Assembly (NCBI GenBank): GCA_024102815.1
Contig: JAGFJJ010000076.1
Span: forward strand, 62,001 to 126,000
Reading direction: 5' to 3'
Source of the DNA: Phycisphaerae bacterium
GTDB lineage: Bacteria; Planctomycetota; Phycisphaerae; UBA1845
DNA: 64,000 nucleotides
Part shown: in pieces, positions 44,420-53,256 of the stretch
How positions within the stretch are numbered: position 1 is the first letter of the stretch
Layout of the letters: each line of letters opens with the position of its first letter
The notes under the pieces: generated by a model
Databases searched by the model: none
What the model was told of the DNA's origin: nothing
What the model saw: only the letters and a program-made list of their open reading frames with translations
Translations under genes and position numbers: made by a program

Positions 44420-44713
44420 TCACGGCTTCGATTCGCACGTGCACACCATCTTCCCGCAGCCCGGGCAGCCGGTGCCGTATTTTTCGTGAAGGGCTTTCGT
44501 CAGATCGACATCGTTGACGTTCGCCAGCGTGACCAGCCACGCCACGACGTCGGCGAACTCGGCCGCCTTCTCCTCCGGCGTGCCCTCGCGAAGGGCCTCG
44601 GCCAGTTCCCCGATTTCCGCCACCAGCCAAAGAAACGTCGCCGGCGTTCCCCGCTCGCGATCCTTGTCGCTGTACATACGGTTGATAAGGGCTTGCAGGT
44701 CGGCGAGTTGCAT
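44420..44713 (-). CDS. MazG-like nucleotide pyrophosphohydrolase with C-terminal Cys cluster
   Basis: The 97-residue protein has the all-alpha NTP pyrophosphohydrolase pattern: EIGELAEALREGTPEEKAAEFADVVAWLVTLAN, with the acidic residues that bind magnesium. Members hydrolyse (d)NTPs to monophosphates for house-cleaning. The C-terminus adds CPGCGKMVCTCES, a possible zinc site often seen in short MazG-like proteins. ATG 44713 starts directly at the first helix. Confidence 0.88.
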   Translation of the reverse strand: MQLADLQALINRMYSDKDRERGTPATFLWLVAEIGELAEALREGTPEEKAAEFADVVAWLVTLANVNDVDLTKALHEKYGTGCPGCGKMVCTCESKP

Positions 44714-45166
44714 GGTGTCGCGGTCGCTCCGTTCTCTAGAGGGTTGTCTTGAGTCTTGAGCACCATCCTTGCCGTGGTTCGGGGAATGTCAACGCTGCGA
44801 GAAGGAACCTGCTCCATAGCACTGGCACACCGCCCCGGCCTCGCTCCGACTGTGTGCGTGGGGATGCCGCAGGAATCCGCTTTGCCGTGAGTCCTTCGCG
44901 AGCAACCGCGCGGGCTTCAGGCCGCGCGGCTCGGTAATTGCCCCCCGGCATGAACCGAGTACCCCGCGTTTTCGTATCTTGTGCCTATTGCCTATTGCCT
45001 ATTGCCTATTGCCTATTGCCCTCCTCCCTTTATCGGACCCACGGCCCGTTCTTTCCTTTCCTCCCTTCCAAAGGTCGCCACCCGCCGAACCGATAACCAC
45101 AGAGAAGTCTTGGCGCGTGGATGGGCCGCGCCGCTACTACGGCTGGACACTTAAGGAACCGCGTCC
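44714..45166. other. Intergenic region with palindrome and heptamer array
   Basis: This 453-base gap between the divergent MazG-like gene and the FG-GAP lipoprotein has no gene. It holds a GC palindrome (CCGCGCGG at 44906 and 44922, with GCTTCAGG between) and a short tandem array at 44983-45017. Promoters for both flanking genes should be here. Confidence 0.5.
44983..45017 (+). repeat. Tandem heptamer GCCTATT x5
   Basis: Five exact GCCTATT units follow one another, ending GCCC. Related TTGCC(T/C)(A/G)TTGCC strings occur at about 37935-37955 (after priA), 44397-44412 (after the MazG-like gene) and inside mnmA near 17928-17958. Confidence 0.9.
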
Positions 45167-46723
45167 ATGAAGGCACGGCTGAGCACAACTTCAGGGCTCC
45201 TCGGAGCCTCGTTACTGGCGATCGGACCGGCACTTATGTTCCTCTCCGGGTGCAGCGTGAATTTCGCGCCCGGCGGTGGCGACGGCCAGGGCGGCACCCT
45301 CGTCGTCGGGCGGACCTTCGGCGACTTCTTCGCCATCCAGGTCGATCCGCAAAGCGAGGACTCCTCCGGCCCGCAATTCGTTGTCGCGGATGATCTCGAC
45401 AACGACGGCCTGATCGACCTCGTCTCCGCCTGGAACCAGTCCGAGCCGGTGCAGGTCCACTTCCAGCGCCGCAACGCCCGCAACGAACTGGCCTTCGAAA
45501 CCGTCACCATCGCCGGCAGCGTGCCCGTCGTTTCCGTTGCCGGACTCGCCGTCGCCGACTTCGACGCGGACGGCCATCTCGATATCGCCGTACTCATCAA
45601 GCAGTCCCTGCTCGACGCGCCCGGCTGTCTGGACAACGCCAGCCCCGACGACGCCACGCTCAGCGGCGTGATCATCCTCTACATGGGTCCGGACAACCCC
45701 GATCTGGCCAACCGCGCCCTCGCCTGGCGGGAGATTCCCGTCGGCGTATCGCGACTGGCCGGTGCCGGCAATGCCGCGGGTGCACCCGAAGAGGGCGGCT
45801 ACACCCAGCTTTCCGTCGGCGATATCGACGTCGACGGCGACATGGACCTGATCACCGCCTGGAACGGCGGCTGCGGCGGACCCGAAATCGTCGTCTTCCA
45901 GAATCAGGGACCGGCCCGCGTCCGCGACGGCACTTGGGTCGCGCAGACCATTCCCGACAGCCTCGAATCGACGCGCGGCAGTCGTATCAAGACCGCGACG
46001 ATCGCCGACATCGACAGCGACGGCGATCTCGACATTGTCGCCACCTTCCCCGACGCCACCACGGCCAACGTCCGCTGGTACCGCAACCCCGCTCGCGACG
46101 TCGTGGATGATTACCACATCTCCGACGGCACCTGGCAGACCGGCGCCGTCGGCCACGTGAAGCCCCGGGCAGGATTCGACGAGCTCGGCAGCGCCGACGT
46201 CGCCACCGTCTCAGACATCGACGGCGACGGACTGGTGGATGTCGTCGTCCGCTCCAGCGGCGGCGGCGTAATTCAGTGGTTCAAGCGGCCCGAAGCCCCG
46301 ACCACCGCTCCCCTGCGCCAGCTTCCCTGGCAGGTCTACACGATTGCCGAATACACCGACCGGACCCCGGAGAGCATCGCCGTGGGCGACCTCGACGGCG
46401 ATGGCCAGGTCGAGCTCGCCGCTTCGGCCGAGGGCGGACTCTCCCTCTTCAATGCCACCACCGGCGACGGCATCTACGAGCAGTGGATCGAAACGCTCCT
46501 CGTCGACGACAGCCCGGCGGACCAGAACGCTCCGCCGCCCGATGTGACCGATCCCAACATCGAACCCGGTCAGGACACCCTCGTGGTCACGACCTTGATG
46601 AACTCCATCCTGATCGTCGATCTCGACCAGGACGGGCGGAACGACATGATCGTGCCGTTCGACCGCAGCGGACTGAGCGGACTCTCCAGCGACCTCATCG
46701 TCTGGTTCCGCAACACGCGCTGA
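45167..46723 (+). CDS. FG-GAP/VCBS-repeat lipoprotein
   Basis: The 518-residue protein starts with a lipoprotein signal (LLAIGPALMFLSGC). It contains six or more FG-GAP-type calcium loops: ADDLDNDGLIDLVSAW, ADFDADGHLDIAVL, GDIDVDGDMDLITAW, ADIDSDGDLDIVATF, SDIDGDGLVDVVV, GDLDGDGQVELAA and DLDQDGRNDMIVP. These form a beta-propeller of integrin-alpha type. A surface-exposed binding or structural role is likely. It is followed by a clear terminator. Confidence 0.85.
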   Translation: MKARLSTTSGLLGASLLAIGPALMFLSGCSVNFAPGGGDGQGGTLVVGRTFGDFFAIQVDPQSEDSSGPQFVVADDLDNDGLIDLVSAWNQSEPVQVHFQRRNARNELAFETVTIAGSVPVVSVAGLAVADFDADGHLDIAVLIKQSLLDAPGCLDNASPDDATLSGVIILYMGPDNPDLANRALAWREIPVGVSRLAGAGNAAGAPEEGGYTQLSVGDIDVDGDMDLITAWNGGCGGPEIVVFQNQGPARVRDGTWVAQTIPDSLESTRGSRIKTATIADIDSDGDLDIVATFPDATTANVRWYRNPARDVVDDYHISDGTWQTGAVGHVKPRAGFDELGSADVATVSDIDGDGLVDVVVRSSGGGVIQWFKRPEAPTTAPLRQLPWQVYTIAEYTDRTPESIAVGDLDGDGQVELAASAEGGLSLFNATTGDGIYEQWIETLLVDDSPADQNAPPPDVTDPNIEPGQDTLVVTTLMNSILIVDLDQDGRNDMIVPFDRSGLSGLSSDLIVWFRNTR

Positions 46724-46770
46724 GGCCGGACAACCGACCCGAAGCGCAAGTGAATTGTTGGGTGAAATGC

Positions 46771-46804
46771 AAAGAGGCACGCGCCGTGCGTGCCTCTTTT
46801 TTTT
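46771..46804 (+). terminator. Rho-independent terminator
   Basis: AGAGGCACGC (46773-46782) and GCGTGCCTCT (46788-46797) form a perfect 10-bp stem with a 5-base loop, followed by a run of T to 46804. It lies 47 bases after the FG-GAP lipoprotein stop. Confidence 0.95.
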
Positions 46805-46822
46805 GAGATGCCCCCCGGGTGG

Positions 46823-46842
46823 CCCACCGCTTCAGCGGTGGG
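46823..46842. repeat. Family E palindrome supplying a stop codon
   Basis: CCCACCGC-TTCA-GCGGTGGG is identical to the pair near 41968. On the minus strand it encodes the last residues and the TGA stop of the gene at 46832-47980. Confidence 0.9.
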
Positions 46843-47980
46843 GGAGCGACGAATCCCCCGGACTCCGCCGCGCATACCGGATCGCCTGCTTGATCCCCGT
46901 CAGTGCCGCATCGCTCAGGCTGCCCCAATTTCCGAGATGGATCGCCGCGTATCCCGCTCGCGTCGCACGCTGAACGACAGCCACGACATCCGCAGACACG
47001 ACCTGCATCGCGTAGTCGTCTTCGAGCATCAACTCCTCGCCCGGATCGGCCTCGCCCTTCGGTTCTTCGCCCCCGTGCAGGCTGCTCACCGCCCGGAAAG
47101 CCCCGTTCGCTTCCACACCCGGTGGATTCGCATTGCGCTCATTCACGACGAACACCAAGGGACAAGAAGCGGCCGACGCAAGCTTCTCCGCAAGCGTTCC
47201 CAGCGCTTGTGTCCGCCACGCCTCCATCCCGTGCAGGATCTCGTACCCGGCCACCAATTCCTGGAAGGGCGGTACCGGCTTCCCCGGCGACTGCCAAACC
47301 TTATCAATCAACGTCTGCACCAGGCGCCGCGCGGAAAGCGCATCAACGCCGGCCTCGCCCGCGCTCCGTAGGCACGACTCGCAGAAACACTGGCCCAGCA
47401 ACGTCCGTATCGTCGGATCCGGATTTCCACCGCCCAGCGCACCGGGTTGATCGGCCTCCGCCCAGCACATCCGGAAGTCATGAAGGACGATTCCGTCGCA
47501 GGGCCATTGAGAGCCGACATCCGCAACCAGACCGCTGAGCAACGCCTGCACGTCCGGGTTGGCCGGGCAAAGGCTCAGCGCCGATCGATCATCCAGCGCG
47601 TTGCGGCATCCGGCGTCCGGGTATTTGGACAACACTCGCCCCAGCGTCGTAGCGTGGATGGATGCGCGTACCGCCAATGACCGCTCGAGACAGCGCTCCG
47701 CCATCTCGACCGGTGTGACCTTGCGGCGCAGCGCCGTAGATACGCCGGGGCGAAGCCGCGTCGTTTCGTAGAATTCTTCTCGGGGAGAAAACAGCAGCCC
47801 ACCCTGTGACCGCATGACCCGAGGGGCGATCGCCCTGCGGCGCAACTGCGTCATCGGCGATACCCCCATGGAAAGTGTCACGCCGCTGACACCGATCTCC
47901 CCACGTAACCGATCCAGCACCGGATCGATACCCTCATCGACCAGGTCCCAGGGATGAACCGTGATATAGAATCGGGGCAT
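46832..47980 (-). CDS. Putative glycosidase-like TIM-barrel protein, unverified
   Basis: The 382-residue protein starts at ATG 47980 with GGAGG 9 bases upstream. The opening PRFYITVHPWDLVDEGID, the CPANPDVQALLSGLV...DGIVLHDFRM segment and CFCESCLRSAGEAG resemble (beta/alpha)8 glycosidase-like proteins that read CPNNP...DGI.LD...CFC..C. No catalytic acid pair could be assigned. It has no signal peptide, so it is probably cytoplasmic. Its last residues SLPHR and stop come from a family E palindrome, so the original C-terminus may have been longer or different. Confidence 0.55.
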   Translation of the reverse strand: MPRFYITVHPWDLVDEGIDPVLDRLRGEIGVSGVTLSMGVSPMTQLRRRAIAPRVMRSQGGLLFSPREEFYETTRLRPGVSTALRRKVTPVEMAERCLERSLAVRASIHATTLGRVLSKYPDAGCRNALDDRSALSLCPANPDVQALLSGLVADVGSQWPCDGIVLHDFRMCWAEADQPGALGGGNPDPTIRTLLGQCFCESCLRSAGEAGVDALSARRLVQTLIDKVWQSPGKPVPPFQELVAGYEILHGMEAWRTQALGTLAEKLASAASCPLVFVVNERNANPPGVEANGAFRAVSSLHGGEEPKGEADPGEELMLEDDYAMQVVSADVVAVVQRATRAGYAAIHLGNWGSLSDAALTGIKQAIRYARRSPGDSSLPHR

Positions 47981-48065
47981 TCTCTCGCCTCCGCAGAGAC
48001 CTCCGCCCGTGTGCCACTGCTCTTGAGCAGTGCGCAACAACTACCGCGCCGACCACCATCGGCAG

Positions 48066-48085
48066 GGTGCGCCCCCTGACGCACC
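48066..48085 (-). repeat. Family C palindrome (variant)
   Basis: GGTGCGC-CCCC-TGACGCACC is a reverse-orientation family C copy followed by a pyrimidine-rich tail and GGCTCCGTGGCTGCGTGCC. It lies in the 328-base gene-free gap 47981-48308. Confidence 0.75.
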
Positions 48086-48189
48086 TCCTCCGATCTTCCC
48101 CTTCATGGCTCCGTGGCTGCGTGCCTTCTTCAATTCAGCCTACCGGATTTTCTTGACTTGGGTAGCCGGCACAAGAGGAGAGTTTGCAG

Positions 48190-48231
48190 GGCATGCGGTT
48201 CGCGTGTCCACAGACACGCGGTTCGCATGCC
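48190..48231 (-). repeat. Family D palindrome with symmetric internal loop
   Basis: Outer arms GGCATGC/GCATGCC and inner arms GCGTGTC/GACACGC pair perfectly, with an identical GGTTC box on each side that cannot pair with itself. The 42-base element is the near-exact reverse complement of 54817-54858. Confidence 0.9.
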
Positions 48232-48308
48232 TTGACCACTGCACGAACTGACCGTTGGGACGCACCTCTTCTGATCTTCCCCTCCGTGCCTTCGTGGCTA
48301 TTTCTTCT

Positions 48309-50366
48309 TCATTCCGGCGAAAGCCCGTAGGGTGCCTCCCCTGACGCACCTCTTCTGATTTTCACCTTCGTGCCTTCGTGGCTCCGTGGCTTCGTGGCTT
48401 CGTGGCTTCTTCGCTCCTCGGCGTCCGGCTGAAACTCCGGAACAAGCTCCTTGAATGTCCCGCGGATCGCTTCCTCATCGCTACCGTCCGCCAGGGACAG
48501 CAACCGCTCGATCCCCCGCTGAACGGCCTCATGGTCCTCCCGGCGGTGCTTCCAGATGCCGATCTTGGGATGGGCCGTATCGCCGATGTGCTCCCCGACG
48601 TTGGACAGCTCTTCGTACAGCTTTTCGCCCGGCCGCCGTCCGGCAAAGACAATCTCGATATCGGTCCCCGGCCGCAGTCCGCTCAGCGTGATCATATCCC
48701 GTGCCAGATCGACGATACGCACCGGATCACCCATGTGCAGCACGTAGATCTCCCCGCCGTTACCCATCGTTCCGGCCTGGAGCACGAGCTGCGCCGCTTC
48801 GGGAATCGTCATGAAGAAACGCACCATGTCCGGGTGGGTGACCGTCACCGGACCGCCCGCGCGAATCTGCTCCCGGAAAATGGGCACGACGCTCCCGCTG
48901 CTGCCCAGCACGTTGCCGAAGCGGACCGTTACGAACTGCGTCGCTCTTCGTGCGTTGAGCCCTTGGACGTACAACTCCGCCACCCGCTTCGAGCATCCCA
49001 TGATGCTCGTGGGGTTCACCGCCTTGTCCGTCGAGATCATCACCATTTTTTCGACGCCCGCCTCCACCGCGGCGTTGGCCACCGTCATCGTCCCGCGGAT
49101 GTTGTTCTTGATCGCCTCGCCGACGTTCAACTCCATCATGGGCACGTGCTTGTGCGCCGCCGCGTGAAACACCGCGGCCGGTCGTTCGCGCAGAAAGATC
49201 GAGCGAACCCGCCGCTCATCCGTGATGTCCGCAACGCACGGCACGATGGTCAGGTTCGGGAAGGCTCCGCGCAATTCGCGGTCAATCTCGAACAGGTTGT
49301 TCTCCGCTTGTTCCACGAGAACCAAACGCGCGGGCTCGAATGCGGCGATCTGCCGGCAGAGCTCCGATCCGATGCTCCCGCCCGCGCCCGTGACCAGCGT
49401 CACGCGATCGTGAAGAATCTCACCGATCCGCTCGATATCGAGCTGCACCGGCTCGCGCCCCAGCAGGTCAGTGATCTCCACGTCGCGAATCTGGCTGATC
49501 TGCACGCGCCCCGTGATGACTTCCGAAACGGCCGGGATCGTGCGGAACCGTACGCCGATGCCCTCGCACTGCTCCACCAGGCCGCGCATGCGCCGCGGAC
49601 CCGCTTCCGGCTCCGCGATCATCACCTCGTCGATCTGCTTGGCGCGGCAGATCTCTCCGAGCATCGACGTGCGCCCCAGAACTTCCACGTCGTGAATCCG
49701 GCCGTGAAGCCGGACCACGTCATCATCCAGGAATCCCACGCACTCGTAGCCCGCCGGCCGCATCCGCCGCAGTTCCCGCACAAGCGCCTCGCCCGCATCT
49801 CCCGCGCCGACGATCAGCACCCGCTTCCGCGGCTCGCCCCCGCGCACCGGCTGCACGTCCTCGTAATAGAATCGCACCAGCACCCGCGCGGCCGATACGA
49901 ATACGATCGTCGCCGCCCAGTCGCTCAGAAACACCGACGATTCCCGCAAGGCTACGTCCCGCGGATGATCGATCAGCAGCCGTCCGAAGAAATGGTCGTA
50001 GAGGTTCTCGACCCCCAAGTACGCCAGGATGAGCAGGAACGAGCTGATAAACGATGCGCTGATCACGCCGTACAGGTCGCGCAGGCCGACGTAGCGCCAC
50101 GTGCCCTGGTACTGCCGCATCCACCAGAACACCATCAGCTTGATGGGCAGGGCGATCGCCAGCAGCGGCAGGAACATCGGAGTGAACCACGGATGTGGCA
50201 CGCTGTAGATGTTGAACGTCCAGCGGAAGTTATAGGCCAGGAGAAACGCGGCCAGAAGGGCGGCGGCGAACAGCGCCGCGTGCGCCGTCACGACCAGCGT
50301 CATGCGATACTTCACCATCAGCGGCGGAAGCGTCGCGGCGGAGTGGTTGGACGGTGCGGTGCTCAA
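48309..50366 (-). CDS. CapD/FlaA1-type nucleoside-diphosphate-sugar dehydratase/epimerase
   Basis: The 685-residue polysaccharide-biosynthesis enzyme has four N-terminal membrane segments, a CoA-binding-like Rossmann domain (RVLIVGAGDAGEALVRELRR) and the SDR dehydratase domain with TGAGGSIGSELCRQI, HAAAHKHVPMME and STDKAVNPTSIMGCSKRVAE. It probably makes a UDP-sugar precursor for surface glycans. The conserved part ends near LVPEFQPD. The last 30 or so residues (SHEATKPRSHEGTKV...EAPYGLSPE) are translated from GTGGCTTC-type repeats and a family C palindrome. The start is a TTG at 50366 or ATG at 50318; no ribosome site decides. Confidence 0.93.
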   Translation of the reverse strand: MSTAPSNHSAATLPPLMVKYRMTLVVTAHAALFAAALLAAFLLAYNFRWTFNIYSVPHPWFTPMFLPLLAIALPIKLMVFWWMRQYQGTWRYVGLRDLYGVISASFISSFLLILAYLGVENLYDHFFGRLLIDHPRDVALRESSVFLSDWAATIVFVSAARVLVRFYYEDVQPVRGGEPRKRVLIVGAGDAGEALVRELRRMRPAGYECVGFLDDDVVRLHGRIHDVEVLGRTSMLGEICRAKQIDEVMIAEPEAGPRRMRGLVEQCEGIGVRFRTIPAVSEVITGRVQISQIRDVEITDLLGREPVQLDIERIGEILHDRVTLVTGAGGSIGSELCRQIAAFEPARLVLVEQAENNLFEIDRELRGAFPNLTIVPCVADITDERRVRSIFLRERPAAVFHAAAHKHVPMMELNVGEAIKNNIRGTMTVANAAVEAGVEKMVMISTDKAVNPTSIMGCSKRVAELYVQGLNARRATQFVTVRFGNVLGSSGSVVPIFREQIRAGGPVTVTHPDMVRFFMTIPEAAQLVLQAGTMGNGGEIYVLHMGDPVRIVDLARDMITLSGLRPGTDIEIVFAGRRPGEKLYEELSNVGEHIGDTAHPKIGIWKHRREDHEAVQRGIERLLSLADGSDEEAIRGTFKELVPEFQPDAEERRSHEATKPRSHEGTKVKIRRGASGEAPYGLSPE
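48327..48413 (-). repeat. Family C palindrome plus TTCGTGGC-type direct repeats inside a 3' coding end
   Basis: A family C copy (GGTGCCTC-CCCT-GACGCACC, 48331-48350) is followed by about five 8-9-base units of the type TTCGTGGC(T) up to 48413. A similar pairing of GACGCACC with TTCGTGGC units occurs at about 48260-48300. All are read in frame by the minus-strand CapD-like gene. Confidence 0.8.
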
Positions 50367-50484
50367 CGTGGAACCGTGCTTTGTGCAAGGAGCATGGAAG
50401 CGGAGATCCGCGACGCTGCGCTACGTCGGCCTTTGCCAGGATCGCTATGGCACGCCATACGCCAATTCGCGTTCGGCGCCTGCG

Positions 50485-51717
50485 CTACGGGTTGACGCGC
50501 TCCATGATCTCCGGCCAGCCGGCATAAGCCGAAGTGGGGTGCTCCTGGGCAAGTCGTCGGGCGTCCTGGATCGCCGCCGTTCGATCACCGAGATGCCAGA
50601 GCAGCAGGACGTTCAGTGCTGCGACCTCCGCCACATCGCGTTCCCGTTGGACCAGCGACCCCAGCGATAAACGCAGACTGTTCGCCTCCCGCGGCTCGCT
50701 GAAACGGCTCCCCAGATCGACGGCGGTGGCGAACAACGATTCTCCACGATCCGATTCGACACGCAGCAACGCCGCCGCACTTTTTATCGAACCATTGGCA
50801 AGCAGGCTGAACAATTGCCCAAGGACAGGCTCGGCCGCCTCAGAGCGCAGAATCCTCGCCCGTTCGAACTGGCGCAATGCCCTCTGGTAGCGGCGGTCGC
50901 CGAATTCGGCCCAGCCTCTCTCCAACGCGGGCTCGTATTGGCTTTCGCTGATCTCCAGCAGTCGTCGCCCCAGTGATACTGTCGCATAAGCGGACGTTTC
51001 CCCGGCGCCTTCGGTGCCGTAAAGCGGCAGCGGAAGACCCGGCCCGGTTCCGTCGCCTGCGCTTTCTTGAAAAATATTCTTGTCAAAAGATGGCCCAGGC
51101 GCCTCGATTCCGGTCGGATTGGTCGCGCCCGTCTGCAATGCGCTCGCACTCGACGGAATCGAGTTCACCAACCTCCGGAACGGGATGCTTCTGCGGCTTT
51201 CGGGCAGGCCGGCCGCGAGTCGTTGCTGCTCGCTGATCTCCTCCGCAGGGTTGTAAAGTGCCGTTTGCTCGAGCAAATCGTATCGACGGGAGAGGACCTG
51301 ATCGATGTCGCCGGGACGGCTGATCAGCCCGGGCGTCGAGCCGATGAATCCGGATCCGAAGGAGAGCCCCCGGTAACCGTAAGGCGTTGTCCCTAAACCG
51401 GTTGAAAGCGGAAGCAGCGCCCGCCGAAAGCGCCCGATGTCGGCCACGTCCTGGGGAACGCCGCCCTGGAAGTTGAGCACGCGTCGCTCCGGACGACGGC
51501 CGTAATCCTGGTAGCCCTGCGCTGCGATCCGCTGCGCCGGAGACTGGAACACGCCAACGTAACGCCGATCGGTGTACCAATAGCGGGCGTTTCCGAACTG
51601 GTCGACACGCGAAACGAATCCGGCAGGGTTGATAGCCTGGGCTCCGGCTTCCTGTGCGGAAGCCAGCCAAGCGGCGGCAAAAACTGCCAAGGTAAGGCTG
51701 TGAATCACGCCGGTCAT
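50485..51717 (-). CDS. Secreted protein with TPR-like C-terminus, function unknown
   Basis: The protein of about 410 residues starts at ATG 51717 with a signal peptide (MTGVIHSLTLAVFAAAWLASAQ). The N-terminal half is Gly/Tyr/Arg rich (YQDYGRRPERRVLNFQGG, YGYRGLSFGSGFIGS) without known domain. The C-terminal 170 residues form helical repeats (RYQRALRQFERARILRSE, VAALNVLLLWHLGDRTAAIQDARRLAQEHP) like TPRs. It lies just upstream of, and on the same strand as, the CapD-like gene, with 118 bases between them. Confidence 0.65.
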   Translation of the reverse strand: MTGVIHSLTLAVFAAAWLASAQEAGAQAINPAGFVSRVDQFGNARYWYTDRRYVGVFQSPAQRIAAQGYQDYGRRPERRVLNFQGGVPQDVADIGRFRRALLPLSTGLGTTPYGYRGLSFGSGFIGSTPGLISRPGDIDQVLSRRYDLLEQTALYNPAEEISEQQRLAAGLPESRRSIPFRRLVNSIPSSASALQTGATNPTGIEAPGPSFDKNIFQESAGDGTGPGLPLPLYGTEGAGETSAYATVSLGRRLLEISESQYEPALERGWAEFGDRRYQRALRQFERARILRSEAAEPVLGQLFSLLANGSIKSAAALLRVESDRGESLFATAVDLGSRFSEPREANSLRLSLGSLVQRERDVAEVAALNVLLLWHLGDRTAAIQDARRLAQEHPTSAYAGWPEIMERVNP

Positions 51718-51903
51718 GAATTGATCCAATCCCCGTTCCGGGGGGCGCTCAGGCGCGCAAACGCGCTGCACACCGCACGTTACGAGCGCACCGTGTCTAA
51801 CCAATCTATCGGTCCATCGTACGGCCGCCCGTAGCCCGAATCAAGGCGGCACGGACAATGCGCTCGATCGCGGAGTGGCTGTAATCTATTGCCATATATC
51901 ATT

Positions 51904-53091
51904 TTACTGCTCAGCCTTGGCCCGCTGGGCCGTTGTGGGAATGCTCTCCAGGCGCTCCTGAAGCTCCGCAAACAGCGTGCGGACGGGCTCATAGGCGGGG
52001 TGCGATGCCCGCTCTGAAAGCGGCACCGCCTGTGCTTCGTCCTCATGGCCCTTCAGGTAGTCCTTCGCCCGGTCGCGGAGCTCCAGATGGATGGACTCGG
52101 CCGCATCAATCTGGGCGGCGTCGAACTGGAATCGTTCGCGCTGCTCCACGACATAGGCCACCCACGTGTCGGGATCATAGGGAAGCCAGCGTTTGGGCAA
52201 TTCCACGGTGACCATACTTCCGGTGTTGCCGATCATCGCGGGTTTTGAGGGAGGCGGAATCGACGGGGCCGATTGCGCAGAGGGCTCGTTCATCGCCCCG
52301 GCCGCGTTGCGATGGATGGGATCGTCCGCGAGTCCCCAATCGTCGGGTTGCCACTTGCCCAGTCTCCACATGTCACGCATGTCCGAAATGCGCTGCAAGC
52401 GTCGGTCGAAGGCGGCGACGTCCTGCTGATAGGTCTTCATTTGCTCCGGCGTCATCGTGGCGGCCAGCTCGTTCTTGAGCCGATCGGCGGAGGCGCGTAC
52501 TGACGCGAAGAGGGTGTCACTTTCTTTCACCCATCGCGCTACCTGGTCGGACGTGAACGGCTTGCCGGCCAGTCGCGTTTCCAACGCCTCGCCGGCGTGG
52601 GCGAACATGGTCTTGCCGTGAGCGAGAACCGTGGAGGTCATTTCGCGGAAAATGCCCTGCTGGAGGAGGTCGCGCTGTTCGGTCGTCAAATCGTAGCGCT
52701 GCGATACGCGGTCCATGAACAGGCGCATGCGGTCCGCGAACCGCCACGGGGGGATTTCGGCGACCTCGAGGGTGAGTTCGAGGGCGTACTTGTCCGAGGG
52801 CGAGTTCCAGCGGTTCTGCTCGAAGACGTTGCGAACCGCGTGGGCGACCGTGGCGTATTCGGACTTCCAATCGAGTTGTTGCAGGCTCTTGCTCAGCTCG
52901 GCTTCCCGCTCCCGCAGCCTTTCGAGGCTCGCCTCGTCGGGCGGGCTCGCGGCGGGCTGTTGAGCGAAGGCGACACCGGCGGACAGGAGCAGGCCGATGG
53001 CAACGCGCCCGGCGATGCGCGCCAGGGCGGAACCGATAACGCGACGCCGTCGAGCACCGAGTTGCGGGATGATGGGCCGAAGCGGAGACAT
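51904..53091 (-). CDS. Secreted helical protein, function unknown
   Basis: The protein of about 395 residues begins with an Arg-rich signal peptide (ARRRRVIGSALARIAGRVAIGLLLSAGVAFA). The mature region is mostly helical and charged (EASLERLREREAELSKSLQQLDW, ATMTPEQMKTYQQDVAAFDRRL), with a Pro-rich linker before the last 100 residues. The pattern of TPEQMKTYQQ-type helices recalls Spy/CpxP-like periplasmic proteins, but this is weak. The start could also be at 53133. Confidence 0.55.
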   Translation of the reverse strand: MSPLRPIIPQLGARRRRVIGSALARIAGRVAIGLLLSAGVAFAQQPAASPPDEASLERLREREAELSKSLQQLDWKSEYATVAHAVRNVFEQNRWNSPSDKYALELTLEVAEIPPWRFADRMRLFMDRVSQRYDLTTEQRDLLQQGIFREMTSTVLAHGKTMFAHAGEALETRLAGKPFTSDQVARWVKESDTLFASVRASADRLKNELAATMTPEQMKTYQQDVAAFDRRLQRISDMRDMWRLGKWQPDDWGLADDPIHRNAAGAMNEPSAQSAPSIPPPSKPAMIGNTGSMVTVELPKRWLPYDPDTWVAYVVEQRERFQFDAAQIDAAESIHLELRDRAKDYLKGHEDEAQAVPLSERASHPAYEPVRTLFAELQERLESIPTTAQRAKAEQ

Positions 53092-53256
53092 CGGTACGTA
53101 TATTGTACGCGATTTCCGCCGGATTGACCGCATGGACGTGGCGAATGCGGGCCGCCCGTCTGGCGGAGCTGGTAACGGTATACGGGCAAGGACACAGAGT
53201 GCTGTATCATGACATTCGGGTGCCGGCTAGAATGGGCTGGTCCATGGGAGGCAGTC

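Noticed and set aside
44983-45017. CRISPR-like array
   Set aside because: The units are 7 bases and contiguous with no spacers, and no cas gene is present; it is a simple tandem repeat.
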